Shown here: piece by piece, positions 1 to 9,493 of the stretch | Layout: every line of letters begins with the position of its first letter | How positions within the stretch are numbered: the stretch's first letter is position 1 | Assembly (NCBI RefSeq): GCF_023078275.1 | Contig: NC_062983.1 | Span: 12,393,001 to 12,457,000, forward strand | From: Leguminivora glycinivorella | Lineage: Eukaryota > Arthropoda > Insecta > Lepidoptera > Tortricidae | DNA: 64,000 nt | Reading direction: 5' to 3' | The notes under the pieces: model-generated | Database searches by the model: none | Told to the model about the DNA's origin: nothing | Seen by the model: only the letters and a program-made list of their open reading frames with translations | Made by a program: the position numbers and the translations under genes

Positions 1-1061
1 TCGACAAACATTGGGACTTGGAAAATAACGTAACAGTCCCAATAAATGCCAGCCGTGTCGAGTTTTAGACTTGCGACGGTTTTCAGTCCTAATAAATGAC
101 ACGCTTGTTTATCACAGTAACAATGAACGAAATCGACATTTAATTACTTAAATATCTTCCCGCACATTCTAGCACCAACACAATTATAGAATATGTTCAC
201 AACTTACCGTGAAAGTATTTCAAATAAGTCAGCAAATACGAGCAAAGCTTTACCAAATCGCTAACAAAATTGAGAGATTGATTGCTCATGACAATGTCAT
301 CACATATATTATTCATTAATTGAAAAAAGTTTCTATATTTTATAATATGGCGTATGAAATGTGAAGGCTACAAACATTTCTCATCTAATAAATCTAATTG
401 CGATGAATGTAACGGTAATTTTATCTTATTAATCGCTATTTAAACCATGGGTGACGAGTACTAGTACCGCGTCGAGCACTAGTACATCCACCTTACTGCC
501 GGTGGTTTCTTTGTCAAAAACCTCGGTAAGTAATTGAAATACGGAACGTTCATAAAATATTTCTATTAATAATTAATATTTAACATGATTGTGTTTTTAG
601 TAACGCACCACTTGTTTCCAAGTCTTGTATAAAGTGTTTAAACCGAATTAAATCAAATCAAGTTAGGTTTGACATAGTCACTTAAGATTTACTAAATAAC
701 TTTCATTATTTTAATGGAAAATAAATCTGAATCCCGACCACATAGAATTACATACAATTCATCTATTCTTACCTTACATATAAACTATTTCTAATCATGT
801 GTGTGTAATGTTGATAAAGATTTATTTAACTGGATTGCAAATATACGTGTTTATTACTATAAATTATACACGAGCCACACACGCAAGAATCAAATTATGA
901 ACTTATCAGATCATTTCATATTCGTGAGAGAAATCTTTCTTATCTTATAGCTCATAAATTGGGATTGTTTGTCAAACCACCGAAATTCAGAATATGAGTT
1001 CATATTGAGATTGATGGTACTATGTAATCTTGGTTTGACCTGCAACTAAGGCCGTTCGGAA
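1..1061. other. Unassigned AT-rich DNA
   Basis: No coding frame, tandem repeat or recognisable mobile-element end was seen. The sequence is AT-rich with short homopolymer runs, typical of insect intergenic or intronic DNA. Confidence 0.5.
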
Positions 1062-1502
1062 ATGTTTATCTCTGCAACACAAGAGCATGCCATTTGCGGT
1101 CTTGAGCATTACATCGCGCTAGCTGTCACCGACGCTGAGCACACGGAGGTCAACCTCCACTCTATCCACCTAACGGTATTTCGGGTGCCCCATAGTACAC
1201 CTACAGCGTCAACGTCCATTTGGTCTATCCAAGTAAGCCCTAACTACCTAACTACCTTGACTAACTTGAGGATGGAACCTGGGATCTCCTGCATCATAGG
1301 CAATCAATTGACCGAGAGGCCATTTCGACTTACAAGCCCTAATTGACTGTGCGATCTTCATCTAACCTTTCAAGGTAGCTAACAAAAGATGATACAGTGC
1401 AGTCTAAAAGTGATTGTGTGGCAGTCGTGCACGAACGTCGCACGGTCGAGTAGACCGCAGAAAGGCTGACTACACAACAGCGTGTCAGTCGCTTTCGTCT
1501 CT

Positions 1503-1543
1503 CCGCAACGGATATTCGTGACATCACGACACATCCGTTGCGG
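1503..1543. repeat. Short imperfect palindrome
   Basis: CCGCAACGGAT at the left is the reverse complement of ATCCGTTGCGG at the right, with a spacer of about 19 nt that itself contains TCGTGAC/ATCACGA. It lies just upstream of an RTE LINE fragment. It may be the remnant of a foldback element; no second copy was seen in the window. Confidence 0.5.
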
Positions 1544-1569
1544 CCGGCATGTAAACAAACAGTAGGTTT

Positions 1570-1831
1570 AGTAGGCAGTAAACTCTTTATTACTCTCAAG
1601 TGGGAATGGGCCGGTCATATTTGTCGCAGAGATGACGATCGATGGGGCCGGCAAGTATTGCTGTGGAGACCTAGACTGGGAAGCCGAGATGACGGGAAAC
1701 CACGAGCCAGATGGTCGGACCATATCAAAAAGACGGCAGGGCCGACCTGGCACAGAACCGCCGCTTATAGAACAGAATGGAAATCCATGAAAGAGGCATA
1801 TTATGTTCAGCAGTGGACGCAAATATGCTGA
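1570..1831 (+). pseudogene. RTE-type LINE, C-terminal end of the ORF2 protein
   Basis: An open frame ends at 1831 and carries the signature that follows the reverse transcriptase in RTE-like LINEs: LKWEWAGHICRR, then GKPRARWSDHIKKTAGPTW, then a Trp-rich stretch ending YYVQQWTQIC. This region lies downstream of the catalytic RT domain, so the fragment can encode no enzyme. It is 5'-truncated: the RT core (FADD box) is absent, and sequence before about 1570 does not continue the family. 5' truncation is the usual result of target-primed reverse transcription. Three or more further fragments with the same GH-AR---RW logic occur in this window, from diverged subfamilies. Assignment to RTE rests on motif recognition only. 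Confidence 0.75.
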
Positions 1832-2470
1832 GAAGAAACTCTTAATTACTACGACTTAAAGCAACCACTTCAAGTATACATGGGTTAGGAATCTAAAACG
1901 AAATTAGGTTTATGAAATGAAACAGTTAGGTATAGGCAAGGTTGAATATCAACCAAATCTCCTGGGATAAAGCAAACATGTGATAACTACCTACATGCAT
2001 TCAGAACCATCTTAATGTATTAAGACGATTTACAGCTTTCAAAGGAATCTAATTTGACGAAATATTTTTTTTTACATTGTGTTATCACCGATTGAAAACC
2101 GTTTTAAAACAACAACAAAATATTGATAACAATCTCCAGAATATTTTGAAATATTTTTATATCTTCCCATTTTGTTTGTAAGAGCGCTGTACTCGGTGCT
2201 GTCCGCAAGTATCGAGTGTCCCTCCGGAGTACGACGTATCTTCGATGGCAGTAAGCTTTCAAAGAGCGGGCGTCAGTAACTATACTTATTAAATATGTCA
2301 TCCTTGTTGCAAAGTGTATGTCCTTGATAAAACATTTATTTATCGCATGCCATTATTTGAGGTATTTCTTTCCCATCACTTTAATCATATTGTAGGGGTA
2401 CAACGAGCAGATATTGCCCTTGCCCTTGTCATGGGACGCACGCAGAAGCAGCACCTGCCAGGGTGTAAGG
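1832..2470. other. Unassigned DNA
   Basis: AT-rich sequence between the RTE fragment and the foldback MITE. No gene or recognisable element was seen. Confidence 0.5.
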
Positions 2471-2482
2471 TCTATTTGTGAA

Positions 2483-2577
2483 TGTGTTTAGTAAAACGTC
2501 CCACTTTGTTGCTTGCCGTAAATCTGACAAAACTGACTTTATAGCAATCGACAAAGTGGGACGTTTTACTAAACACA
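2483..2577. mobile_element. Foldback MITE with 27-bp perfect inverted repeats
   Basis: The left arm at 2483-2509 begins TGTGTTTAGTAAAACGTCCC and is exactly complementary to 2551-2577, which ends in TTTACTAAACACA. The 41-nt centre is unrelated. Length and structure fit a small non-autonomous DNA transposon. No transposase and no unambiguous target duplication were seen. Confidence 0.8.
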
Positions 2578-2623
2578 CACACATTTAAGAGTTAATTGAA
2601 TCAATCATTACTGGAAAAGCGAT

Positions 2624-2637
2624 GGACTAGGGTATAA
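2624..2637. repeat. Left target-site duplication of the RTE insertion
   Basis: GGACTAGGGTATAA occurs here and again at 3511-3524. The two copies bracket an RTE LINE fragment in reverse orientation. They are best read as the target duplication made when that LINE inserted; the match continues imperfectly for a few more bases. Confidence 0.75.
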
Positions 2638-3510
2638 AATAATAAATAAAATAAAAAAGCCTTTTATTATAATTGCAAGTAGGTATTACATTTTTTTTTA
2701 CATTAATTTTAGTTTAATTATGCTGATGCATTAGACCCTTAATGGGTGAAGGCCTCCTCCATCGATTTCCACATGTCCCTATCTTGGGCAATTTGGATCC
2801 AGTTTGGGCCAACAGATGTTTAATGTCTTCGTCCCATCTTGTGTATGGTCTGCCGCTGCTACGTTTGCCTAGAGGGCCACACCATCTTGTGACTTCCGCT
2901 GTCCACCTGTCATCCGTGAGTCGTGCCACATGGCCAGCCCATCTGGGACCGATTTTTGAACCTCACGGCGTTCGAATTCAGAAAATTGTCACCGAAATTG
3001 CCTACTATTTTCAGTGACAATTTTCTGAATTCGAACGCCGTGAGATTCAAAAATCGGCCCCCAGAATTTTAAACTTTTTGCATAGCTCAGGGCATCTATA
3101 TTTTTCGTTATGCTTCTTATTTTTGTATGTCGCATTTTCTGTGTTTTTTTTTTTTAGAATACTGCGTTCCATGGCCCTTTGACGAGTAATTATTTTGTTA
3201 GAAGATTTATTCGTGAGTTTTCAAGATTGACTCCCGTACGTTAGGCATGGCAGTATGCATGAGTCCATTTGGATCTTTTTTTTCATGCTGGCTATATAAG
3301 TAGACATGTTGCTCTTTAGTATTTCCTTGAAGCTCCAGAACTTGTTTCAGGCCAGTCTTGATCTTCTTTCTATCTCTAGCTCGTTGTTGTTACTATTGAA
3401 ACTAATTTGCTTTCCCAGATACAGATAGATATACTCTTCTACGTACTCCACTGGGTTATTTCCAAGAGTTATGGTGTCCTTGATGCTGTTAGTCATTATT
3501 TTTGTTGTTT
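2638..3510 (-). pseudogene. 5'-truncated RTE LINE insertion, disrupted by a MITE
   Basis: Read on the minus strand, the segment encodes the region after the RT core of an RTE LINE: TTKIMTNS near 3510, then PVEYVEEYIYLYLGKQISF, ITRQRAMERSIL, and RWAGHVARLTDDRW with GRPYTRWDEDI near 2830-2935. There is an in-frame stop after RRSRLA (about 3347), further decay, and a one-base frameshift near 2800 after which the expected end DRDMWKSMEEAFTH appears in another frame. The 3' tail (AATAAA-rich, 2640-2665) lies on the left. GGACTAGGGTATAA direct repeats flank the whole, marking a single 5'-truncated insertion. A foldback MITE at 2943-3064 splits the coding part between KKFKIL and RWAGHV. Confidence 0.85.
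2943..3064. mobile_element. Foldback MITE, family 1 (CAGGGGGCCGATTTTTGA), copy 1
   Basis: Left and right halves are near-perfect inverted repeats; the arms contain GTTCGAATTCAGAAAATTG and its complement. The outer ends are CTGGGACCGATTTTTGAA and CAAAAATCGGCCCCCAG. It interrupts the RTE pseudogene, so it is younger. Related copies lie at 18721-18855 and 27083-27207. CAGGGG-like ends resemble hAT elements, but I could not read a clean 8-bp duplication. Confidence 0.85.
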
Positions 3511-3526
3511 GGACTAGGGTATAAGA
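3511..3526. repeat. Right target-site duplication of the RTE insertion
   Basis: GGACTAGGGTATAAGATA repeats 2624-2637 and its imperfect extension. It sits at the 5'-truncated end of the minus-strand RTE fragment. Confidence 0.75.
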
Positions 3527-3569
3527 TAAAAAAAACCAGACGGCTGACACACGGTGACTCCCTTCACAA

Positions 3570-3735
3570 GATAAATAAATAAATAAATATTGGAGACATC
3601 TTACACAGATCAACTTAGCCCCAAACAAAGCAAAGCTTGTATTATGGGTGCTAAGCGACGATATACATACTTAAATATATATAAATACATACTTATATAC
3701 ATAGAAAACATCCATGACTCACATCATACACATAG
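3570..3735 (-). repeat. SINE 3' portion, truncated (copy 1)
   Basis: It starts at the left with an (ATAA)n tail followed by TTACACAGATCAACTTAG and TATGGGTGCTAAGCGACG, the same body as the SINE at 4474-4708 in the same orientation. The tRNA-like head is missing: homology stops after CATCCATGACTCA. It begins about 45 bp after the RTE target duplication. Confidence 0.8.
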
Positions 3736-4057
3736 TACACACAAACAGCGCCATCTATGATGGCTCAAGGGCATTTATAATTGCTGGGTGATAATTTAAT
3801 GCAGACGACAATTATGATCTGTAGGTACACACCGCATTCGCCTCTGATTGCTCAGGTAGGCGAATAGAGTGACCGTAGATTACTTGCACAGCTCTCAGCT
3901 TGGTAACAGTGCGATACGCATATTTGTATCATGTAGGTACGACTAAAAATATTTAATAAATTACGAATAAGTATAATACAAAACGATATAAGTGTTAAGG
4001 TTTACAAAATATATAAGATTTATTCTGCGAGTCAGGACTTCATATCATTTATGTAAT

Positions 4058-4304
4058 CCATACTAATATTATAAATGGGAAAGTGTGTGTGTCTGTTTGT
4101 TTGTCCGTCTTTCACGGCAAATCGGAGCAACGATTAACGTGATTTTTTAAATGGAGATAGTTGAAGGGATGGAGAGTGAAGTGACATATTCTACTGTTTG
4201 TCTCTTTCTAACCCCCCATTTCTCTAAAACGGGGGGTGGAAGTTTGTATGGAGCATTCCGCAATTTTCAAATTTAACGCGAGCGAAGCCGCGGGCATAAG
4301 CTAG
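4058..4304 (+). mobile_element. Helitron-like non-autonomous element, 3' end
   Basis: It begins near CCATACTAATATTATAAATG and continues through GTGTCTGTTTGTTTGTCCG and CTTTCACGGCAAATCGGAGC to a 3' end reading GAAGCCGCGGGCATAAGCTAG followed by T. A GC-rich segment just before a CTAG end inserted 5' of T is the Helitron signature, and this sequence resembles the lepidopteran Lep1-type group as I remember it. A shorter copy in the opposite orientation lies at 47295-47472. There is no Rep/helicase coding sequence. Confidence 0.7.
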
Positions 4305-4473
4305 TTTATAATAGATGTAATGTATAGATCTAGTGCAAAATGTTTTTCCATCGTATTTTAACGGAAACGCACGAATGTGTGATGCTAAATACTTTAGCCA
4401 AACTCAGTATTTTAGTATTGACGTAGACTGACTGAAATACCATGACATTTACGAATGTTTCCGAGATAAGACA

Positions 4474-4708
4474 TATAATAAATAAATAAATATTGGGGAC
4501 ACCTTACACAGATCAACTTAGCCCCAAACTATGTAAGCAAAATTTTGTACTATGGGTGCTAAGCGACGATATACATACTTAAAAAATATATGACTATAAC
4601 AGGAACACGTATCTGTGCTCATCACACAAATAAATGCCCTTATCGGGATTCGAACCCAGGACCGCGGCTCAGCAGGCAGGGTCACTACCGACTGAGCCAG
4701 ACCGGTCG
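4474..4708 (-). repeat. tRNA-derived SINE, full length (copy 2)
   Basis: On the minus strand it starts with CGACCGGTCTGGCTCAGTCG, which contains an A-box-like TGGCTCAGTCGG, followed by a B-box GGTTCGAATCC. These are the two internal RNA polymerase III promoter elements of a tRNA-derived SINE. The body runs to TAAGGTGTCCCCAATATTTA and an (ATTT)n tail at 4474-4490. Related copies are at 3570, 5427 and 41722. Mobilisation would depend on a LINE in trans. Confidence 0.85.
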
Positions 4709-5109
4709 TAATGGAAAACTATTATGCAATACATCTGTAACATAATCACTTTTACATGCGGCTGACAATTGGCCATCAGTCACACTAATTTACTAAAGAT
4801 CTGAGCTTTAGTTCAGACGCTTTGGTTAATAAATCTAGATCAATTTTATCATATCACCTAAGATCACTAGTAGGTCTAAATTTAATTTGGTATACTGTGC
4901 TTGGACAAATACAATGTGGCGACCACAACTGTGGCTGTCTTGTACTGTATATCAAGCGTGGTCTAATCATGGATTAAATAGTGACGCTACTGGTGTTTAC
5001 TTCAGTCAACACATACAGTCGCTTCCACTTACATTTACTCACTTACATGGACAATAATATCTTTAAATTTGTTTTTTATCATGCAGAAACGTCTGCGAGC
5101 GATATTACA

Positions 5110-5296
5110 TATTTTTAAATTAAAGGAAAAATGTAAAAATTCACACCTCCGGCAGGACTCGAACCTGCGACCTTTGGCCTTGCCGGGGCATCCGTGGCGC
5201 AGTTGGAAGCGCGATGGCCCCGGCAAGGCCAGAGGTCGCAGGTTCGAGTCCTGCCGGAGGTGTGAATTTTTCCATTTTTCCTTTAATTTAAAAATA
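5110..5296. repeat. Palindrome made from a tRNA-like sequence (80-bp arms)
   Basis: The arms at 5110-5189 and 5217-5296 are inverted copies with only two mismatches over 80 bp. Each arm contains a tRNA 3' half with B box (GCAGGTTCGAGTCCTGC on plus in the right arm, its complement in the left) and an outer AT-rich tail ending in TTTCCTTTAATTTA. The 27-nt loop holds CCGTGGCGCAGTTGGAAGC, which looks like a D-arm/A-box. The tRNA 5' end is therefore central and both tails face outwards. It cannot be a normal tRNA gene, because the 5' acceptor strand is replaced by the inverted arm. Confidence 0.85.
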
Positions 5297-5372
5297 AATA
5301 ATATCTAAACACGCTCTATTCACTCTAATGCTTATATAATAGGCAGGCTTATATAGCAGGCAATAGGGAGTT

Positions 5373-5699
5373 CAGGCAGGCAAGCATGGTCCCTATCGCA
5401 CTTACAAATAGTGCCAGATGTTTTATCTTTTTTTTTTTTTTATTCTTACACAGATTGACTGAGGCCCACGGTAAGCTCAAGAAGGCTTGTGTTGTGGGTA
5501 CTCAGACAACGATATATATAATATACAAATACTTATATACATAGAAAACATCCATGACTCAGGAACAAATATCTGTGCTCATCACACAAATAAATGCCCT
5601 TACCGAGATTCGAACCCGGGACCGCGGCGCAGCAGGCAGGGTCACTACCGACTGCGCCAGACCGGTCGTCATTTAACGCGTAACCATACTTGCCTGCCT
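5373..5699. mobile_element. Foldback element (GGCAGGCAAGCATGGTC ends) interrupted by a SINE
   Basis: The left part CAGGCAGGCAAGCATGGT with CCCTATCGCACTTACAAATA, and the right part ATTTAACGCGTAACCATAC then TTGCCTGCCTC, match the outer arms and centre of two other foldbacks at 58151-58278 and 60241-60373. Here the element is opened between TGTTTTATC and ATTTAACGCG by a 0.24-kb SINE (5427-5669). Confidence 0.75.
5427..5669 (-). repeat. tRNA-derived SINE (copy 3), nested in a foldback
   Basis: It has a T-rich tail at the left, then TTCTTACACAGATTGACTG and the SINE body. At the right is a minus-strand tRNA-like head: the complement of GGTTCGAATC marks the B box, and the head ends CAGACCGGTCG. Body sequence differs from copies 1-2 (GATTGACTGAGGCCCACGG instead of GATCAACTTAGCCCC), so it is a separate subfamily, shared with the fragment at 41722. 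Confidence 0.85.
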
Positions 5700-5775
5700 C
5701 GGGTTAAGTGTAAAGATGTAACTGAATGCGACTAATGTTACGTCAAAATTTCTGAATAACTTATGTCAACCGTAA

Positions 5776-5910
5776 AGTGCGTGTTCACATTATCCGATCC
5801 GATATCAGATGTATGACCGATATCCCATACATTACAGGCGCCGTCTTGGATTTTTTCCATTCAAATCTTTCTGACATCCGATATCGGATGGGATAATGTG
5901 AAAATAGACT
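5776..5910. mobile_element. MITE, family 2 (TTCACATTATCCGATCCGAT), short copy
   Basis: Inverted ends TTCACATTATCCGATCCGAT and ATATCGGATGGGATAATGTG are flanked by TAA on both sides (5773-5775 and 5911-5913). A 3-bp TAA/TTA duplication fits PIF/Harbinger-like MITEs. Related copies are at 46257-46977 (long) and 56634-56766. Confidence 0.8.
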
Positions 5911-6086
5911 TAAGTGGACGACCTTTCTCTGCACAAAAGAAGTCCCCATTTACCCCTGGATATTGTAATAAGTTTTGCTTTGGTTTGACATTTTTGTCAA
6001 TAGACTGTCATACATATTAGACGTTTCCAAAAATGATTTCGATTTTTTCTATACATAAGCAAAGATAATGGATATAGTAGATGGAT

Positions 6087-6360
6087 CCATCCCATACATT
6101 AAAATGCGACCGCCTAAGAACGAGCATACACTACACCACACATAGATGGCGCCGCAAAAAAATGCCTTGTTGCCATCGATTATTTGTAGATTGGCGTTAA
6201 TTGTCACTTTCGAGCCATAAATCTATGTCAAAAGTGACACTTAACGCCATCTACAAGTATAATCGAAAGTTACAAGACATTTTTTTGGTGGCGACATCTA
6301 TGCGTGGTGTACCTAGTGTATGCGCGTTCTTAGGTGGTCACATTTTAATGTATGGGATGG
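6087..6360. mobile_element. Long-arm foldback MITE
   Basis: CCATCCCATACATTAAAATG at the left pairs with CATTTTAATGTATGGGATGG at the right. Complementarity continues inward for more than 100 bp through GATGGCG/CGACATC and TTGGCGTTAA/TTAACGCC, with scattered mismatches. No coding sequence and no second copy in the window. Confidence 0.8.
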
Positions 6361-6430
6361 TATGATCTTCTTATAAGTATTTAATTTATGACATAAGTCA
6401 CAACTTGTGATTCAGGTTACTAGGTATAAA

Positions 6431-6470
6431 TAACCTAACCACAAAATTAAAATTTTGAAAAAAACCCCGA
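6431..6470 (-). repeat. Fragment of repeat family 4 (AACCCCCGACGC)
   Basis: TAACCTAACCACAAAATTAA and AATTTTGAAAAAAACCCCGA match the end of the family-4 repeat (full copies at 8484, 36817, 54129 and 54869). Homology stops where the composite element at 6483 begins and does not resume on its far side. Confidence 0.7.
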
Positions 6471-6482
6471 TATAGTTGTATA

Positions 6483-7489
6483 CATAGCTGGGTGGCTAGC
6501 CGAATGGCACAATCGCTCACGAAACGCTCACGAAACGAAGCGCTAGTAGATATCTATCTCTATCGCGCTTGCGTATTGGCGCGACAGAGCCAGCGGCGTA
6601 TCGCTTTCGTTTGGCGTCGGAGAAATGCCATTCGGCTACGGGGCCAGGGCACCGTTAATCAAATAGTTAACTTCGATAATCGCTAATCCGTTACTATAAA
6701 AGTTAACTTCGTTAATCGTTAAAGCGATACATTTCAACAAATTTAACGGAAGTTAAAGTTAATCGATAATCCGTTAATCGTGATAAAAAATAATTTTACT
6801 GTAGCTATATAGTTGCATCAGTTATCAACTACTAAGTTTTTGGGTAAGTTTATTATGTTATTGTAAAAGACCGAAGATCGTCAAAATCTCTTGAAAAATC
6901 CCAGCTGCCAATTGGTAAAAGCGAAATATTTATAAATATTGTTCACTTTGGACTTATATCGACGTTGTTTTGGCAAGTCCAAGGTTTTACCTTGGAGCCG
7001 TAGGTATTGGGTAGGTTCCTCGGATTAAGACACCTCTAATCGAAGTTGTGATCCACGGTAACTTGGTAGATAGCGCGGCACGCTGAACTCTGGCTCTGGC
7101 TTGATGCGTCGGTTGCGCGATTTATGTGCCATACGTTGTGCCTGATGATTTACATTCTGTTTCGCAGTTAGTGATGGGTGCAGTAGGACTAATAAACTTT
7201 AGCAGGTCTCGAACAAGTGATCCAAAGGCACCAATTGATATGTAGACTGTGAATTTTCGGGAAAATCCTAGGTTTCGCCGTACTCCGGGCTTTTACAGGT
7301 AGCGGTCAGAGCAAGTTTTACTCGGCGCGTGCGGAACTGGATTAACGATTAACGGACTCGAAGAAATGTAACGGAAGTTAACGAATCCGTTAACATTTTT
7401 TAAAGTTAACTTAAAAGTTAATCCGTTAACCAAAATGTTAACTTCGTTAATTAACGATTAACGGATTAACGAGTTAATGCCCAGCTATG
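6483..7489. mobile_element. Element with GTTAA-rich terminal repeats, containing a nested MITE
   Basis: Ends CATAGCTGGG (6483-6492) and CCCAGCTATG (7480-7489) are complementary. Both flanks are built from repeated GTTAATCCGTTAA-like motifs (6650-6790 and 7330-7475) in opposite orientation. The 0.55-kb centre has no long open frame and is probably a decayed transposon interior. A family-3 MITE sits inside the left end; with it removed the left end reads CATAGCTGGG then CACCGTTAATC, mirroring the right end. Confidence 0.65.
6488..6647. mobile_element. MITE, family 3 (AGCCGAATGGCA), copy 1
   Basis: Inverted ends are GGCTAGCCGAATGGCAC and GCCATTCGGCTACGGGGCC. The interior has CTCACGAAACG, AGATATCTATCTCTATCGC and TTGCGTATTGGCGCGACAG, shared with copies at 27204-27376 and 60992-61145 in reverse orientation. 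The copy is nested in the left end of a larger element; GGG is present on both sides and may be the target duplication. Confidence 0.8.
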
Positions 7490-7895
7490 GTTGTATATTG
7501 TTAATACCATGTACCTGAATTATTTCTTAACAATATTAATTATTGGAATCCAGCCGTTCAGAGAAAATCTCAATATCAAGAATCTTCGCGTTTACTTTTC
7601 CGACTCCCAAAGTAAATTTGTGCTATCCCTGGCCAGGCAGATGAATAATATACTCCTTGATTAATTCCAGCCTTTGATATGGGTCCAAGAAGTGTTGAAT
7701 GCTGAAATGAAGCGGAACTTTGCAACAGCCATTTAATGGGGCAGTAAATAACATAAACACAGCTTGTTTGCAGTCAGTTTAAAGTATCTCGACTGGCGGG
7801 TACTTTCAAGAAATGGAAATTTTATCCATGTTTCACATTATTTACTAGAGTTCCGATAATGTCCAGTGGACACGTAATTAACAATGTAAAACATG

Positions 7896-8430
7896 AAAAA
7901 AAAAAACCGGCCAAGAGCGTGTCGGGCCACGCTCAGTGTAGGGTTCCGTTTTCTCAAAAACTACTGAACCTATCAAGTTCAAAACAATTTTCCTAGAAAG
8001 TCTTTATAAAGTTCTACTTTTGTGATTTTTTTCATATTTTTTAAACATATGGTTCAAAAGTTAGAGGGGAGAGGACGCACTTTTTTTTCCTTTAGGAGCG
8101 ATTATTTCAGAAAATATTAATATTATCAAAAAACGATCTTAGTAAACCCTTATTCATTTTTAAATACCTATCCAACAATATATCATACGTTGGGGTTGGA
8201 ATGAAAAAAAATATCGGCCCCCACTTTACATGTAGGGGGGTACCCTAATAAAACTTTTTTTCCATTTTTTATTTTTGCACTTTGTTGGCGTGATTGATAT
8301 ACATATTGTTACCAAATTTTAGCTTTCTAGTGCTTACGGTTACTGAGATTATCCGCGGACGGACGGACGGACGGACAGACAGACATGTCGAAACTATAAG
8401 GGTTCCTAGTTGACTACGGAACCCTAAAAA
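7896..8430 (+). repeat. Repeat family 5 (AAAACCGGCCAAGAGCGTG), copy 1
   Basis: It runs from ACCGGCCAAGAGCGTGTCGG to TTGACTACGGAACCCTAAAAA, with a (GGAC)n/(AGAC)n microsatellite just inside the right end. Copies in reverse orientation are at 43865-44433 and 57331-57785. It has no coding capacity. This type of sequence is widespread in Lepidoptera; I do not assign it a transposon class. Confidence 0.85.
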
Positions 8431-8483
8431 TTACCCCCAAGTTGAGTTGCGAACCAAATACCAAACGAACACCTCTTATATAC

Positions 8484-8711
8484 AACCTAACCACAAATTA
8501 AAATTTTGAAAACACCCCCAACATAGTGGACCGATTTTCATGAAACTTGGCTAATGAACACTCCCGACTAACTCAGCTTTCAACAAAAAAAAAATTAAAT
8601 CTAAATCGGTTCATCCGTTCGGGAGCTACGATGCCACAGACAGACATACACACAGACAGAAAGACACGTCAAACTTAGTACACCCCGTCGTTTTTGCGTC
8701 GGGGATTAAAA
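8484..8711 (-). repeat. Repeat family 4 (AACCCCCGACGCAAAAACG), copy
   Basis: On the minus strand it starts TTTTAATCCCCGACGCAAAA, then a (GTCT)n microsatellite, GTGGCATCGTAGCTCCCGAA, GGATGAACCGATTTAGATTT, and ends GGTTAGGTTG. Other copies are at 35830, 36817, 54129 and 54869. Like family 5 it is a short non-coding repeat with an internal GTCT/GTCC tract. It lies about 50 bp after family-5 copy 1. Confidence 0.85.
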
Positions 8712-9400
8712 TTTGATTCATAATAATATTTTTTTGATACATTTGTATGTATATGTAATTGTTAGCGTATGTATTATATCTTACGTGAACCTATACTATA
8801 CCTATACTTATAAAGGAGGATGGGCAGTTTTGTATGGACACTGGCCTAAAAACCAATAATGACAAATCATATGTCATTTGAAAGGTTTTTCATATTCTAC
8901 AAATTTTTGTATGGCGGGAAATCTTAATTCGCTGTGTGAAACAAGTTATGGCAAAAAAAAAAACATTCCATCAATAAGTATTTTTTTACTGTTATAGGGT
9001 TTTTGTTCTGTACAACGGTTTTTAAACGTGTTATCATATAAATAAACATAAGAAAACAACTAAATATCGATATGCCATCAAATAATGACCACTATTTTTC
9101 AAGCAAAAGGTTCATCAATTATGAGCCGTGTTAAGTGCCCAGCTGGAGGAATAAATAGTTCGTGTCTTCCTGCACCAAGGTACCAAACTATTTATTATTT
9201 TTTATTATTATTTATTATTTAAACTATTTTTATGCAGCGATAACTTTTTTCACACAAAGATTTGGGATTACCTGTCATAGTAAAAGTTTTAGAACTTAGA
9301 ATAAGCTATCCAGTGACATATCGCATGTCCTTATTGGTCAATAGGCCAATTAGCCCACCCTCCTTTACGTGTGGAGGAAATTAACGTATAAGTCTTCTAA
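8712..9400. other. Unassigned DNA
   Basis: AT-rich sequence with short poly(A)/poly(T) runs and a TTATT-rich patch near 9195-9225. No element or gene was recognised. Confidence 0.5.
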
Positions 9401-9405
9401 TTTTT

Positions 9406-9490
9406 TTTATACCACGTCGGTGGCAAACAGGTATACGGCCAGCCTGATGGAAAGCGGTCACCGTAACCTATGGACGCCTGCAACTCAAGA
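9406..9490 (-). repeat. 3' fragment of poly(A) retroposon family 6
   Basis: A T-rich start, then ACCACGTCGGTGGCAAACAG, GTATACGGCC and GTCACCGTAACCTATGGACG, nearly identical to the right-hand copy at 9581. It stops after CGCCTGCAACTCAAG, immediately before the duplicated segment that starts at 9494. Confidence 0.75.
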
Positions 9491-9493
9491 AAA

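Noticed and set aside
5186..5262. Functional tRNA gene
   Set aside because: The 5' acceptor strand does not pair with the 3' end as in a normal cloverleaf. It is the inner part of a palindrome whose left arm is an inverted tRNA 3' half.
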